Assembly: GCA_036563645.1 (NCBI GenBank)
Contig: DATCMA010000062.1
Coordinates: 9,892 to 73,891 of the forward strand
DNA from: DATCMA01 sp036563645
Lineage (GTDB): Bacteria; Actinomycetota; Actinomycetes; Mycobacteriales; Micromonosporaceae
Direction: 5' to 3'
DNA length: 64,000 nucleotides
Part shown: positions 9,227 to 17,934 of the stretch, piece by piece
Numbering within the stretch: position 1 is the first letter of the stretch
Layout of the letters: each line of letters starts with the position of its first letter
Program-made: the position numbers and the translations under genes
Notes under the pieces: generated by a model
What the model was told of the DNA's origin: nothing
What the model saw: the letters and a program-made list of their open reading frames with translations, nothing else
Database searches by the model: none

Positions 9227-9786
9227 CGATCGTCTTCACTCGGCACGACCGGTCGTTGGGCGAGTTCTCGGTCCGGACACTCGATCCGGTCGCCGACGGG
9301 GAGCTCCTGCACCGCTGGGTCACCCATCCCCGGTCGGTGTTCTGGCTGATGTCCAACGCCACGCTCGAGGACGTCATCCGGGAGTACTCGGAGATCGCCG
9401 CCCGGCCGGATCACGACGCCTTCATCGGGCTGCACGAGGGTGCGCCCGCGTTCCTCGTCGAGCGGTACGACCCGAGGCGGGAGCTCGGGGCCTACTACGA
9501 GGTCCAGCCCGGCGACGTCGGCATGCACTTCCTCACCGCGCCACCGGAGAAGCCGCTGCACGGCTTCACCCGGGCGGTCATCGTCACCGTGATGGAGATG
9601 CTGTTCTCCGATCCGGCGACCCGGCGGGTGGTGGTCGAGCCGGACGTGCGGAATACGGCGGTGCACGTGCTCAACGAGTACGTGGGGTTCCGGGTCGTCG
9701 ACACCATCCAGCTTCCCCACAAGACCGCCTTGCTGAGCATCTGCACCCGAGAGCAGTACGAGTCGAGTCCCGGAGCACGTCGATGA
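9223..9786 (+). CDS. desC: N-hydroxycadaverine acyltransferase (GNAT fold)
   Basis: A 187-aa GNAT-family acyltransferase, the usual size for DesC/IucB-like enzymes. It is predicted to acylate N-hydroxycadaverine with acetyl- or succinyl-CoA, giving the hydroxamate units. The acyl-CoA-binding half contains RRVVVEPDVRNTAVHVLNEY followed by GFRVVDT, typical of siderophore acetyltransferases. It starts with GTGA overlapping the desB stop and ends with ATGA overlapping the desD start, so the three genes are translationally coupled. Confidence 0.93.
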   Translation: MTIVFTRHDRSLGEFSVRTLDPVADGELLHRWVTHPRSVFWLMSNATLEDVIREYSEIAARPDHDAFIGLHEGAPAFLVERYDPRRELGAYYEVQPGDVGMHFLTAPPEKPLHGFTRAVIVTVMEMLFSDPATRRVVVEPDVRNTAVHVLNEYVGFRVVDTIQLPHKTALLSICTREQYESSPGARR

Positions 9787-11561
9787 ACCCCAGCGACGCG
9801 GTCGCCCACCTGAGCCCCGAGCACTGGGGACACGCCAACCGGCTGCTCGTACGGAAGTGCCTAGCGGAGTTCTCCCACGAGCGGCTGCTCACCCCACGGC
9901 CGATCGGGCCCGGGCAGTACGCGGTGACCAGCGATGACGGCAAGACCGAATACCGGTTCACCGCTCGGGTGCGCGCCCTGGAGCACTGGCATATCGACCT
10001 CGACAGCATCACCCGACACCGGGAGGGCGACGAGCTGCCGCTGGACGCGCTCGACTTCATCCTGGACCTGCGGGAGTCGCTCACGCTCTGCGACGAGGTC
10101 CTGCCCGTGTACCTCGAGGAGATCACCAGCACGCTGGCGAGCAGCGCGTATAAGCTCGCCACGCATCGATTGACCGCCGCTGAGCTCGCGCGGGCGGACT
10201 TCCAAACCATCGAGGCGGGCATGACCGAGGGGCACCCCTGCTTCGTCGCCAACAACGGCCGCCTCGGCTTGGACATCGGCGACTACCACCAGTACGCCCC
10301 GGAGACCGGCTCGCGGGTCCGCCTCGTGTGGGTGGCGGCGGCCCGCGACCACGCGGTCTTCACCCACTGCGCGGACGTCGACTACGACCGGCTGATGCGG
10401 GCTGAGCTCGGCGAGGAGACGCTGCGGCGGTTCGCCGCCACCCTGTCGCGCCACGGGCGAGACCTTGAGGACTACCTGCTCATGCCGGTGCATCCGTGGC
10501 AGTGGTGGAATCGGCTCGCGGTCACCTACGCCGGTGAGGTCGCCCAGCGGCGGCTGGTGTACCTCGGGTTCGGCGACGACGAGTACCAGCCCCAGCAGTC
10601 CATCCGTACCTTTTTCAACCTCACCTCCCCGGCGAAGCACTACGTCAAGACCGCGCTGTCGGTGCTCAACATGGGGTTCCTGCGGGGCCTGTCGGCGGAG
10701 TACATGTCGACCACCCCTGCGATCAACGACTGGCTCGCGGGTGTGATCGCCAGCGATCCGGTGCTGCAGAGAACCGGGATGGCGATCCTGCGCGAGGCCG
10801 CCGCGGTGGGTTATCGGCACCCGCAGTTCCACGCCGCGACCCCGACCGGGTCGCCGTACCGGAAGATGCTCGCCGCGCTGTGGCGGGAGAGTCCGGTGCC
10901 GTTGTGCGGGCCGGGGGAGCGGCTGGCCACGATGGCCTCGCTGCTGCACGTCGACCGGGACGGCGACCCGCTGGTGCGCACCCTCATCGCCGATTCGGGG
11001 CTCGCGCCCGCCGAGTGGATCCGCCGCTACCTCCACGCGTACCTCACCCCGCTGCTGCACTGCTTCTACGCCTACGAGCTGGTGTTCATGCCGCACGGGG
11101 AGAACGTCATCCTCGTGCTCGACGAGCGGGGACGCCCGCGGCGGGCGTTCTTCAAGGACATCGCCGAGGAGATCGCGGTGATGGACCCGACGGTGAGTCT
11201 TCCGCCGGGGGTGGAGCGCATCCGGGCGACCGTGCCGGACGAGCTCAAGGCGCTGTCCCTCCTCACCGACGTCTTCGACTGCTTCTTCCGGTTCCTCTCC
11301 GCGCTGCTGCACGAGCACGGCATCCTGTCGGAGGAGGAGTTCTGGGCGGCGGTCGCCACCTGTGTCCGCGACTACCAGCGGGAGCATCCGGAGTTCGCCG
11401 ACCGGTACCGCCGGTACGACCTATTCGCCCCGGAGTTCGCCCTCTCCTGCCTCAACCGGCTGCAACTGCGGAACAACCAGCAGATGCTGCGGCTCGGTGA
11501 TCCGGATCCCACAACCGGGCTGATCTTCGCGGGTACGCTCGCCAACCCGATCGCGAGGTGA
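9783..11561 (+). CDS. desD: Desferrioxamine synthetase (NIS synthetase, IucA/IucC family)
   Basis: A 592-aa NRPS-independent siderophore synthetase that condenses and cyclises succinyl-hydroxycadaverine units with ATP to desferrioxamines. IucA/IucC features are visible: MPVHPWQWWN, FFNLTSPAKHYVKTALSVLN, and the C-terminal PHGENVILVLDERGRP with FFKDIAEE. The frame runs back to 9168, but ATG 9783 overlaps the desC stop as ATGA and gives the expected length. It is the last gene of the operon. No intrinsic terminator is obvious in the 217 bp before the next gene. Confidence 0.95.
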   Translation: MNPSDAVAHLSPEHWGHANRLLVRKCLAEFSHERLLTPRPIGPGQYAVTSDDGKTEYRFTARVRALEHWHIDLDSITRHREGDELPLDALDFILDLRESLTLCDEVLPVYLEEITSTLASSAYKLATHRLTAAELARADFQTIEAGMTEGHPCFVANNGRLGLDIGDYHQYAPETGSRVRLVWVAAARDHAVFTHCADVDYDRLMRAELGEETLRRFAATLSRHGRDLEDYLLMPVHPWQWWNRLAVTYAGEVAQRRLVYLGFGDDEYQPQQSIRTFFNLTSPAKHYVKTALSVLNMGFLRGLSAEYMSTTPAINDWLAGVIASDPVLQRTGMAILREAAAVGYRHPQFHAATPTGSPYRKMLAALWRESPVPLCGPGERLATMASLLHVDRDGDPLVRTLIADSGLAPAEWIRRYLHAYLTPLLHCFYAYELVFMPHGENVILVLDERGRPRRAFFKDIAEEIAVMDPTVSLPPGVERIRATVPDELKALSLLTDVFDCFFRFLSALLHEHGILSEEEFWAAVATCVRDYQREHPEFADRYRRYDLFAPEFALSCLNRLQLRNNQQMLRLGDPDPTTGLIFAGTLANPIAR

Positions 11562-11778
11562 CTCCCCGCACCCGGCTGCGTCCCACGTGCCATCCGCGCC
11601 ACCGGCGCTCGTTATTTCCACGACGAGGGCAGGCGGCTGTTAGGTACGCCACCGCCTCCTTCGGGCCACCGCACCGGCTGCATGTCAGCGCCGCGGGCTA
11701 CGCTCGCAGGTTGTTCTGTGGATCTGTCGTGCCTGGCCCGCGGCCGGCACGTCCGCCACGACCGGGGAGTACGACCAC

Positions 11779-13836
11779 GTGACTGCGCAACCCGAGACGC
11801 TGTATGGCGCCGATGCCCTGACCCACCTGGAGGGTCTGGACGCTGTGCGGAAGCGGCCCGGCATGTACATCGGGTCGACCGACAGCCGGGGCATCAACCA
11901 CCTCGTCAACGAGATCCTCGACAACTCCACCGACGAGGGGATCGCCGGGTACGCCACGCGGATTGAGGTCACGCTGCACGCGGACGGCTCCGTCCAGGTC
12001 GACGACGACGGTCGCGGTATCCCCACGGACGTGCACACCCAGTCCGGCCTGTCCGGGGTTGAGTTGGTGCTGACCCGTCTGCACGCCGGGGGCAAGTTCG
12101 GCGGCTCCGGTTACAAGACCTCCGGCGGTCTGCACGGGGTGGGGGCGAGCGCGGTCAACGCGCTCTCGCTGCGCCTCGACGTGACGGTCAAGCGGGGCGG
12201 CGCGGTGCACGCGATGTCGTTCCAGCAGGGCGTGCCGGGGGTGTTCGACGGAGAGGGGCCGTCCGCGCCGTTCACCCCGCAATCCGGGTTGCGCACCGTG
12301 CGGCGGATGAAGCGGGGCGAGTCCACCGGCACGTCGATTCGCTACTGGTATGACCCGCGCTACTTCGAGCCCGGCGCGACGCTCAACGTCGACGACGTGC
12401 GCGCCAAGATGCGCAACACCGCGTTCCTCGTGCCCGGCGTCACCTACGTCCTGAGGGACCTCACCGGCTCCGAGCCGACCGAGGAAGTCTTCCACTTCCC
12501 CAACGGCCTCGTCGACATGGTCGAGTTTCTCGCCCCCGCCGGCGACCGGCCCATCTGCGACACCATCCTCATCACTGGTGAGGGCACCTACAAGGAGAAC
12601 GCGGCGGACGCCAACGGCGTCATGCAGGCCAACGTGGAGCGCCGCGCCGAGGTGGAGATCGCCCTGCGGTGGGGGACCGGTTACGAGCGCACCATCGAGT
12701 ACTTCACCAACACCATCCGCAACGCCCACGGCGGCACCCACCGCAGAGGCTTCGAACGGGGTTTGGTGCGGGCGCTCACCGACGCGATCCGCTCCACCCG
12801 CGGCTTGCTCAAGCCCAAAGAGGAGCCGCCCATTCTGGACGACGTCCTGGAGGGCATGACGGCGGTCGTCCACGTGCGGATCCCGGAGCCGCAGTTCACC
12901 TCGCAGACCAAGGACGAGTTGTCCACCGCGGGCATCACCAAGGTCGTCCAGACCTTGGTCGAGCAGCACATCAAGGCGTGGGTCGAGGGGCGGCGGACCC
13001 GCACCGAGGCGCGTGCGGTGCTGCAGAAGATCGTTGACGCGGCGCGGGTGCGGCTCACCCAAAAGCAGCAGAAGGAGGCGGCGCGGCGCAAGACCGCGCT
13101 GGAGGGCGCGGCGATGCCCGCCAAGCTCGTCGACTGCCGCTCCACGGGGATCGAGCGCAGCGAACTGTTCATTGTGGAGGGCGATAGCGCGCTGGGCACG
13201 GCCCGGCTGGCGCGGTCGGCGGAGTACCAGGCCCTGCTGCCGATTCGCGGCAAGATCCTCAACGTCCAGAAGGCCAGCCTCCAGCAGGTGCTCGACAACG
13301 CCGAGTGCTCGGCGATCATCCAGGTGCTCGGCGCTGGGTCCGGGCGCACCTTCGACTTGAGCGCGATGCGCTACGGCCGGGTGCTCATCATGGCCGACGC
13401 GGACGTCGACGGCTCGCACATCCGCACCCTGCTGATCACGCTGTTCGCCCGGTACATGCGCCCGGTCATCGAAGCCGGTCGCCTCTACGCGGCCATGCCG
13501 CCCCTTCACAAGATCACAACGAAGGGGCGGAACCCGGAGACCTACTACACCTACACCCAAGCCGAGATGGAGGAGACCGTCGCCCGGCTCCAGCGGGAAG
13601 GCAAGCAGGTCGTCACCCCCGTGCCCCGCTTCAAGGGCCTCGGCGAGATGGACGCCGACGAGCTGTGGGAGACGACGATGAACCCGGCGACCCGCTCCGT
13701 CCGGCGTATCACCATGGGGGACGTCGAAGCCGCCGAGCACATGCTCGAGCTGCTCATGGGCGAGAAGGTGGAGCCCCGGAAGAACTGGCTCATCGAGTCC
13801 GCCAACCGGGTGGACCGGGAGACGATCGACGCGTAA
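11779..13836 (+). CDS. parE: Type IIA topoisomerase subunit B (ParE-type)
   Basis: A 685-aa GHKL ATPase/TOPRIM subunit. ATPase motifs: ILDNSTDEG, VDDDGRGIP and GGLHGVGASAVNAL. TOPRIM acidic residues lie in FIVEGDSALGTARLAR and MADADVDGSHIRTLL, and the conserved RFKGLGEMDADELWETTMNP follows. The TOPRIM reads EGDSALG in place of the gyrase EGDSAGG; I recall this as typical of the second, ParE-like subunit of actinomycetes. It is followed by the A subunit after 57 bp. GTG start. Predicted role: decatenation of chromosomes with ParC. Confidence 0.9.
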   Translation: MTAQPETLYGADALTHLEGLDAVRKRPGMYIGSTDSRGINHLVNEILDNSTDEGIAGYATRIEVTLHADGSVQVDDDGRGIPTDVHTQSGLSGVELVLTRLHAGGKFGGSGYKTSGGLHGVGASAVNALSLRLDVTVKRGGAVHAMSFQQGVPGVFDGEGPSAPFTPQSGLRTVRRMKRGESTGTSIRYWYDPRYFEPGATLNVDDVRAKMRNTAFLVPGVTYVLRDLTGSEPTEEVFHFPNGLVDMVEFLAPAGDRPICDTILITGEGTYKENAADANGVMQANVERRAEVEIALRWGTGYERTIEYFTNTIRNAHGGTHRRGFERGLVRALTDAIRSTRGLLKPKEEPPILDDVLEGMTAVVHVRIPEPQFTSQTKDELSTAGITKVVQTLVEQHIKAWVEGRRTRTEARAVLQKIVDAARVRLTQKQQKEAARRKTALEGAAMPAKLVDCRSTGIERSELFIVEGDSALGTARLARSAEYQALLPIRGKILNVQKASLQQVLDNAECSAIIQVLGAGSGRTFDLSAMRYGRVLIMADADVDGSHIRTLLITLFARYMRPVIEAGRLYAAMPPLHKITTKGRNPETYYTYTQAEMEETVARLQREGKQVVTPVPRFKGLGEMDADELWETTMNPATRSVRRITMGDVEAAEHMLELLMGEKVEPRKNWLIESANRVDRETIDA

Positions 13837-13893
13837 TCCCCGACGCGAACCGCCACACGCCACGCACCATCCGCAGTCGTCGAGGAGACAGCC

Positions 13894-16374
13894 ATGGCAC
13901 GCCGTAAGGAGTCTCGGTCGCGAGTCGACCTGTCGGCCTTTGACCAACCCGGGGCGCACGTCACCGAAAACCCCCTCGCCACCGAGATCTCCGACTCCTA
14001 CCTGGAGTACGCGTACTCGGTCATCCACTCCCGGGCGTTGCCGGACGCCCGCGACGGGCTCAAGCCGGTGCACCGGCGCATCCTCTACGCCATGCACGAG
14101 GCCGGCTACCGGCCCGACCGGGCGTACGTGAAGTCCGCCCGCGTCATCGGGGATGTCATGGGGCGCTATCACCCGCACGGCGACGCGGCGATCTACGACG
14201 CGATGGTGCGGATGGCGCAGGACTTCTCCGTCAACGTGCCGCTCATCGACGGCCACGGCAACTTCGGCTCCCCCGACGACGGCCCGGCGGCCTCCCGCTA
14301 CACCGAGGCCCGACTCTCCCGCGAGGCGATGCTGCTCGTCGGCGAGCTCGACGAGGAGACCGTCGACGTCAAACCGAACTACGACGGGTCGCTGACCGAG
14401 CCCACGGTGCTGCCGGCCGCGTTCCCGAACCTGCTGGTCAACGGGGCTTCCGGCATCGCGGTCGGCATGGCGACCAACATGATCCCGCACAACCTGCGCG
14501 AGGTCATCGCCGCGGCCCGATACCTCATCAAGCACCCCAACGCGACCCTGGACAAGCTCATGGAGTTCGTGCCCGGGCCGGACCTGCCCACCGGTGGGCT
14601 GCTGCTCGGGCTGGACGAGGTGCGCAAGGCCTACGAGACCGGGCGAGGTGTGGTGCGGCTGCGCGCCCGGGTGACGATCGGCCCGGCGGAGGGGAGCCGG
14701 GGCCGCCAGGCGATCACCGTCACCGAGCTGCCGTACGGCGTCGGGGCGGAGAAGGTCATCGCCGCGATCAGCCACGAGGTCAACAAGACCAAGCGCCTCC
14801 AGGGCATCGCGGACGTCAAGGACCTCACCGACCGGGAGAACGGCACCCGGCTGGTCATCGAATGCAAGGTCGGGGTAAACCCGCAGGCGCTGCTCGCGGA
14901 CCTCTACCGGCTTACGCCCTTGGAGCAGTCGTTCGGCATCAACAACCTCGTCCTGGTCGACGGGCAGCCGCGCACCCTCGGGCTCAAGGAACTCCTGGAG
15001 GTGTTCCTCGCCCACCGCTACGACGTGGTGACCCGGCGCACCCAATACCGCCGCCGCAAGCGTGAGGAACGCCTCCACCTCGTCGACGGCCTGCTCATCG
15101 CGCTGCTCGACATCGACAAGGTGGTGAAGCTGATCCGCAGCAGCGAGAACGCCCAGGCCGCCCGCGATGGGCTGATGCGGCAGTTCAAGCTCACCGAGAC
15201 CCAAGCCACCTACATCCTGGAGACCCCGCTGCGGCGGCTGACGAAGTACGACCGGCTGGAGCTGGAGGCCGAACAGCAGCGGCTGCGCGCGGAGATCGCG
15301 GAGCTGTCGCGGATCCTCGACGATCCCGCGGTGCTCCGGAAGGTCGTCTCCGACGAGCTGGCGCAGATCGCCAAGGAGTTCGGCACCCCGCGGCGAACGA
15401 CGCTCGTCGATGGTGACTTGAAGGAGGCGCTCGCCGCGTCCACACCGACCGGGCCGCTGGAGGTCGCCGACGACCCCTGTCAGGTGATCCTGTCGGCGAC
15501 TGGGCTGGTGGCGCGTACCGCCGCGGAGTCGGAGGAGGTCGCCTCCGCGCAGCGGCAGGAGGGCCGAGCCAAGCACGACGCGATTCGTGCCCGGGTGGAC
15601 GCCACGGCTCGGGGCCAGGTGCTGCTAGTGACCAACTTCGGGCGCGCGTTTAAGACCGAGGTGCTGCCGTTGCCGGTGCTGCCGGAGCAAGCGGGCACGG
15701 TGTCGCTGCGGGGCGGGATGTCCGCCAGCGAGCTGGTGCCCCTGCGCCCAGGGGAGCAGGTCATCGGTTTGGCGCCGGTGGGGGAGCAAGCCGCCGGCTC
15801 GCCAGGGCTCGCGATCGGCACGCGCCACGGTGTGGTGAAGGTCGTCGCCCCGGAGTGGCCGGTGCGCGCCGACGAATTCGAGATCATCACGCTGAGGGAG
15901 GGTGACGAGATCGTCGGCACCACCTGGCTCGTCGACGGTAGCGAGACGCTGGTGTTCGTCACCTCCGACGCCAACCTGTTGCGCTACGAGGCGCGGTTGG
16001 TGCGTCCGCAAGGCCTCAAGGGTGGGGGTATCGCGGGCGTCAAGCTCGCCGCCGACGCGCGAGTCGTCTTCTTCGGCGCCGTCCGGCCTGGGGATGGGCA
16101 GCCGCTGGTGGTCACCTCAACCGGCACCACCGTCAAGGTCACCCCGCTGGAGACGTTCCCACCGAAGGGGCGGGCGACCGGGGGAGTGCGCGCCCACCGG
16201 TTCCTCAAGGGCGAGCACGAACTCACTCTCGCCTGGGTGGGGGTCCATCCCGCGGCGGCGACCGAGACCGGGGAGCCGCTGGAGCTTCCCGAGGTCGACT
16301 CGCGTCGTGACGGCTCCGGTCAGGCGGTGATGATGGTGCCTGGTGTCGTCGGTCAGCTGGTCGAACGCGGCTAG
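13894..16374 (+). CDS. parC: Type IIA topoisomerase subunit A (ParC-type)
   Basis: An 826-aa breakage-reunion subunit. The catalytic tyrosine is in AASRYTEARL, and the N-terminal gate helix has LKPVHRRILYAM and YHPHGDAAIYDAMVRMAQDF. The C-terminal third is a beta-pinwheel-like region (LRGGMSASELVPL, RPQGLKGGGIAGVKL) without the QRRGGKG gyrase box, arguing for a topoisomerase IV-like, relaxing or decatenating enzyme in place of gyrase. SD GAGGAGA lies 9 nt before the ATG. It is co-oriented with the ParE-type gene, so the two probably form one operon and one enzyme. Confidence 0.9.
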   Translation: MARRKESRSRVDLSAFDQPGAHVTENPLATEISDSYLEYAYSVIHSRALPDARDGLKPVHRRILYAMHEAGYRPDRAYVKSARVIGDVMGRYHPHGDAAIYDAMVRMAQDFSVNVPLIDGHGNFGSPDDGPAASRYTEARLSREAMLLVGELDEETVDVKPNYDGSLTEPTVLPAAFPNLLVNGASGIAVGMATNMIPHNLREVIAAARYLIKHPNATLDKLMEFVPGPDLPTGGLLLGLDEVRKAYETGRGVVRLRARVTIGPAEGSRGRQAITVTELPYGVGAEKVIAAISHEVNKTKRLQGIADVKDLTDRENGTRLVIECKVGVNPQALLADLYRLTPLEQSFGINNLVLVDGQPRTLGLKELLEVFLAHRYDVVTRRTQYRRRKREERLHLVDGLLIALLDIDKVVKLIRSSENAQAARDGLMRQFKLTETQATYILETPLRRLTKYDRLELEAEQQRLRAEIAELSRILDDPAVLRKVVSDELAQIAKEFGTPRRTTLVDGDLKEALAASTPTGPLEVADDPCQVILSATGLVARTAAESEEVASAQRQEGRAKHDAIRARVDATARGQVLLVTNFGRAFKTEVLPLPVLPEQAGTVSLRGGMSASELVPLRPGEQVIGLAPVGEQAAGSPGLAIGTRHGVVKVVAPEWPVRADEFEIITLREGDEIVGTTWLVDGSETLVFVTSDANLLRYEARLVRPQGLKGGGIAGVKLAADARVVFFGAVRPGDGQPLVVTSTGTTVKVTPLETFPPKGRATGGVRAHRFLKGEHELTLAWVGVHPAAATETGEPLELPEVDSRRDGSGQAVMMVPGVVGQLVERG

Positions 16375-16888
16375 CGACGAGGGGGCGGCGGCGTGTGGGA
16401 TCGCCGCTCGGATGTGCGGGTCCGACGGCGAGCCGGTGCCGGGGCAGTCCGGTGACGCGGTGACGTGTCCGTCCCCAGGGGAACGAGGCACGTCGTGCTC
16501 CAGCCGCGAGACGTCGGGGATGGCGGGCTGGTTGGTTCGCGGACGCGAGGTCGTCTGCGGGGCGCGTGGCCGCTGTGATCTCGCGCGGCGCGAGGCCGTG
16601 CCGCGTGGATGTCCATTGTTTATGGATATCTCTTCGTGTCACCAGCAAATACGAAAAGATTTCGATAAATGGAGAGAGGGCTGCCAACCACCGGGCATGG
16701 GAATGGCAGCCCTCAGAGCAAGACCCACCCTCGGCCCCAACGGCAGCGGAGCGGGCCCGCTACACCGTCTAGTTTGCTTTTCACCATGCGATGATCAATA
16801 TGTCCTCATTGGATTTGGAAGGCTATGATGCCAATGCGAGCAGGCATGAGCAAGTAGGTCGCTCGCCCGAGCAGGTGCGAGGAGATCG
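16375..16888. other. Gene-free interval with locally AT-rich segment
   Basis: No convincing gene. The stretch 16600-16850 is clearly richer in A+T than its surroundings (for example ACGAAAAGATTTCGATAAAT). It holds one perfect hairpin and a -10-like TATGAT (16824-16829) upstream of the XRE regulator, without a matching -35. It probably contains the regulator's promoter. Confidence 0.5.
16676..16714. terminator. Perfect 11-bp hairpin upstream of XRE regulator
   Basis: GAGGGCTGCCA (16676-16686) is an exact inverted repeat of TGGCAGCCCTC (16704-16714) with a 17-nt loop. No T-tract follows. It may be the terminator of the topoisomerase operon, although it lies 300 bp past the stop, or a leader structure of the regulator gene. 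Confidence 0.45.
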
Positions 16889-17686
16889 ATGGGGGTCATA
16901 ACGGACTATGTCCGCGAGGAGTTGCGCATCTTCCGGGTGCAGAACAGGGTGAGCCAGGATAAGTTCGGGCAGATTATCGGATATTCTGGCTCGCACGTCA
17001 GCTCGGTCGAAACTGGCGCACGTCCCCCCACTCGCGAGTATCTGGAGGCGATTGATCGGGCCTATCACACAGATGGTCGATTCACCCGAATGATCGGGCT
17101 GATGCGCCAAGATGGCGAGCCGGTCTGGTTGCGGGAATGGATCAATGTAGAACGTGAGGCGCTCACGTTACGGTGGTACGAGCTTGCCTATATCCCCGGC
17201 TTGCTGCAAACCGAGCGATACGCCAGAGCCACCCTCACCGGCGGCCGCTTCTCACCGGAGGAGATTGAGCGCATTGTCAACTCGCGCCTCGAGCGCCAGA
17301 GTGTGCTGTCCAGGGAGAGAGCACCGCGGATTATCGCGGTCATCGACGAGATCGCCTTGCGACGCCCGGCCTCCAGCCAAGCCGACCTCATGCGCGAGCA
17401 ATGTGAACGGCTCCGTGAATTGGCCGATCGCGATCACATTCACATCCATATCGTCCCCAACGAAGTGGGGATGTACCCCGGACTCCTCGGGTCTCTCATC
17501 CTCGCCGACCTGCCCGACGGCACGCGAATCGCGCACGCCGATTCCCAGCTCAGGGCCCAGATCACCGACGACCCCAGCGAGGTGGCCACGCTGACCTCGG
17601 CGTGGGAGGCGATTCGGGCTGAGGCCCTGTCCCAACGACAGAGTCGAGCCTTGTTGGAGGAGGTGATCAAAGCATGGACCGCGTGA
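16889..17686 (+). CDS. XRE-family regulator with DUF5753 domain
   Basis: A 265-aa protein with an N-terminal helix-turn-helix (about residues 10-60; NRVSQDKFGQIIGYSGSHVSSVE) and a DUF5753 domain (about 85-260; WYELAYIPGLLQTERYARA and the HIHIVPNEVGMYPGLLGSL region). Such regulators are numerous in Streptomyces-type genomes, nearly always paired with a small DUF397 protein as here. Some pairs regulate development and antibiotic production (BldB/WhiJ-like systems). The target is unknown. SD GAGGAGA precedes the ATG. The gene overlaps its partner by 13 nt. Confidence 0.9.
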   Translation: MGVITDYVREELRIFRVQNRVSQDKFGQIIGYSGSHVSSVETGARPPTREYLEAIDRAYHTDGRFTRMIGLMRQDGEPVWLREWINVEREALTLRWYELAYIPGLLQTERYARATLTGGRFSPEEIERIVNSRLERQSVLSRERAPRIIAVIDEIALRRPASSQADLMREQCERLRELADRDHIHIHIVPNEVGMYPGLLGSLILADLPDGTRIAHADSQLRAQITDDPSEVATLTSAWEAIRAEALSQRQSRALLEEVIKAWTA

Positions 17687-17871
17687 CGCCGGTGTGGCAC
17701 AAGAGCTCGTACAGCGGCGCCAACGGCGGCGCATGCGTGGAAGTCGCCGACAACATGCCGGACCTCGTGCTCGTCCGCGACACCAAGGACCGCGACGGCG
17801 GCACGTTGCGGTTTACCCCGCGCGCCTGGCGAGAGTTCATCGGTTTCGTGAAGGAGACAGCGACCCGGTAA
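17674..17871 (+). CDS. DUF397 small protein, partner of XRE regulator
   Basis: A 65-aa protein with the DUF397 signature WHKSSYSGANGGACVEVA near the N-terminus and the later VRDTKDRDGGTLRFTPRAWREFI. It starts inside the end of the XRE gene, implying coupled translation. In known pairs the small protein modulates or antagonises the DNA-binding partner. A strong terminator hairpin follows. Confidence 0.92.
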   Translation: MDRVTPVWHKSSYSGANGGACVEVADNMPDLVLVRDTKDRDGGTLRFTPRAWREFIGFVKETATR

Positions 17872-17877
17872 CACCAT

Positions 17878-17916
17878 GGGGTCCTGGTCCGCGTGGCCAA
17901 CGGGGACCAGGACCCC
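17878..17916. terminator. Bidirectional intrinsic terminator-like hairpin
   Basis: GGGGTCCTGGTCC (17878-17890) pairs perfectly with GGACCAGGACCCC (17904-17916) across a 13-nt loop. It lies between the convergent DUF397 gene and the D,D-carboxypeptidase gene. There is no T-tract, as is common in high-GC actinomycetes. Confidence 0.8.
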
Positions 17917-17934
17917 CACGAGGTGCCGTGCCAG

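Noticed and set aside
9168..9782. N-terminal extension of the desD frame
   Set aside because: It overlaps desC throughout. The ATGA overlap at 9783 gives the standard NIS synthetase length.
11698..15576. A 1292-codon open frame antisense to the topoisomerase genes
   Set aside because: It is a by-product of GC-rich codon use in parE/parC. The product is repetitive Arg/Leu/Gly/Asp without a domain, and both topoisomerase genes on the other strand are certain.
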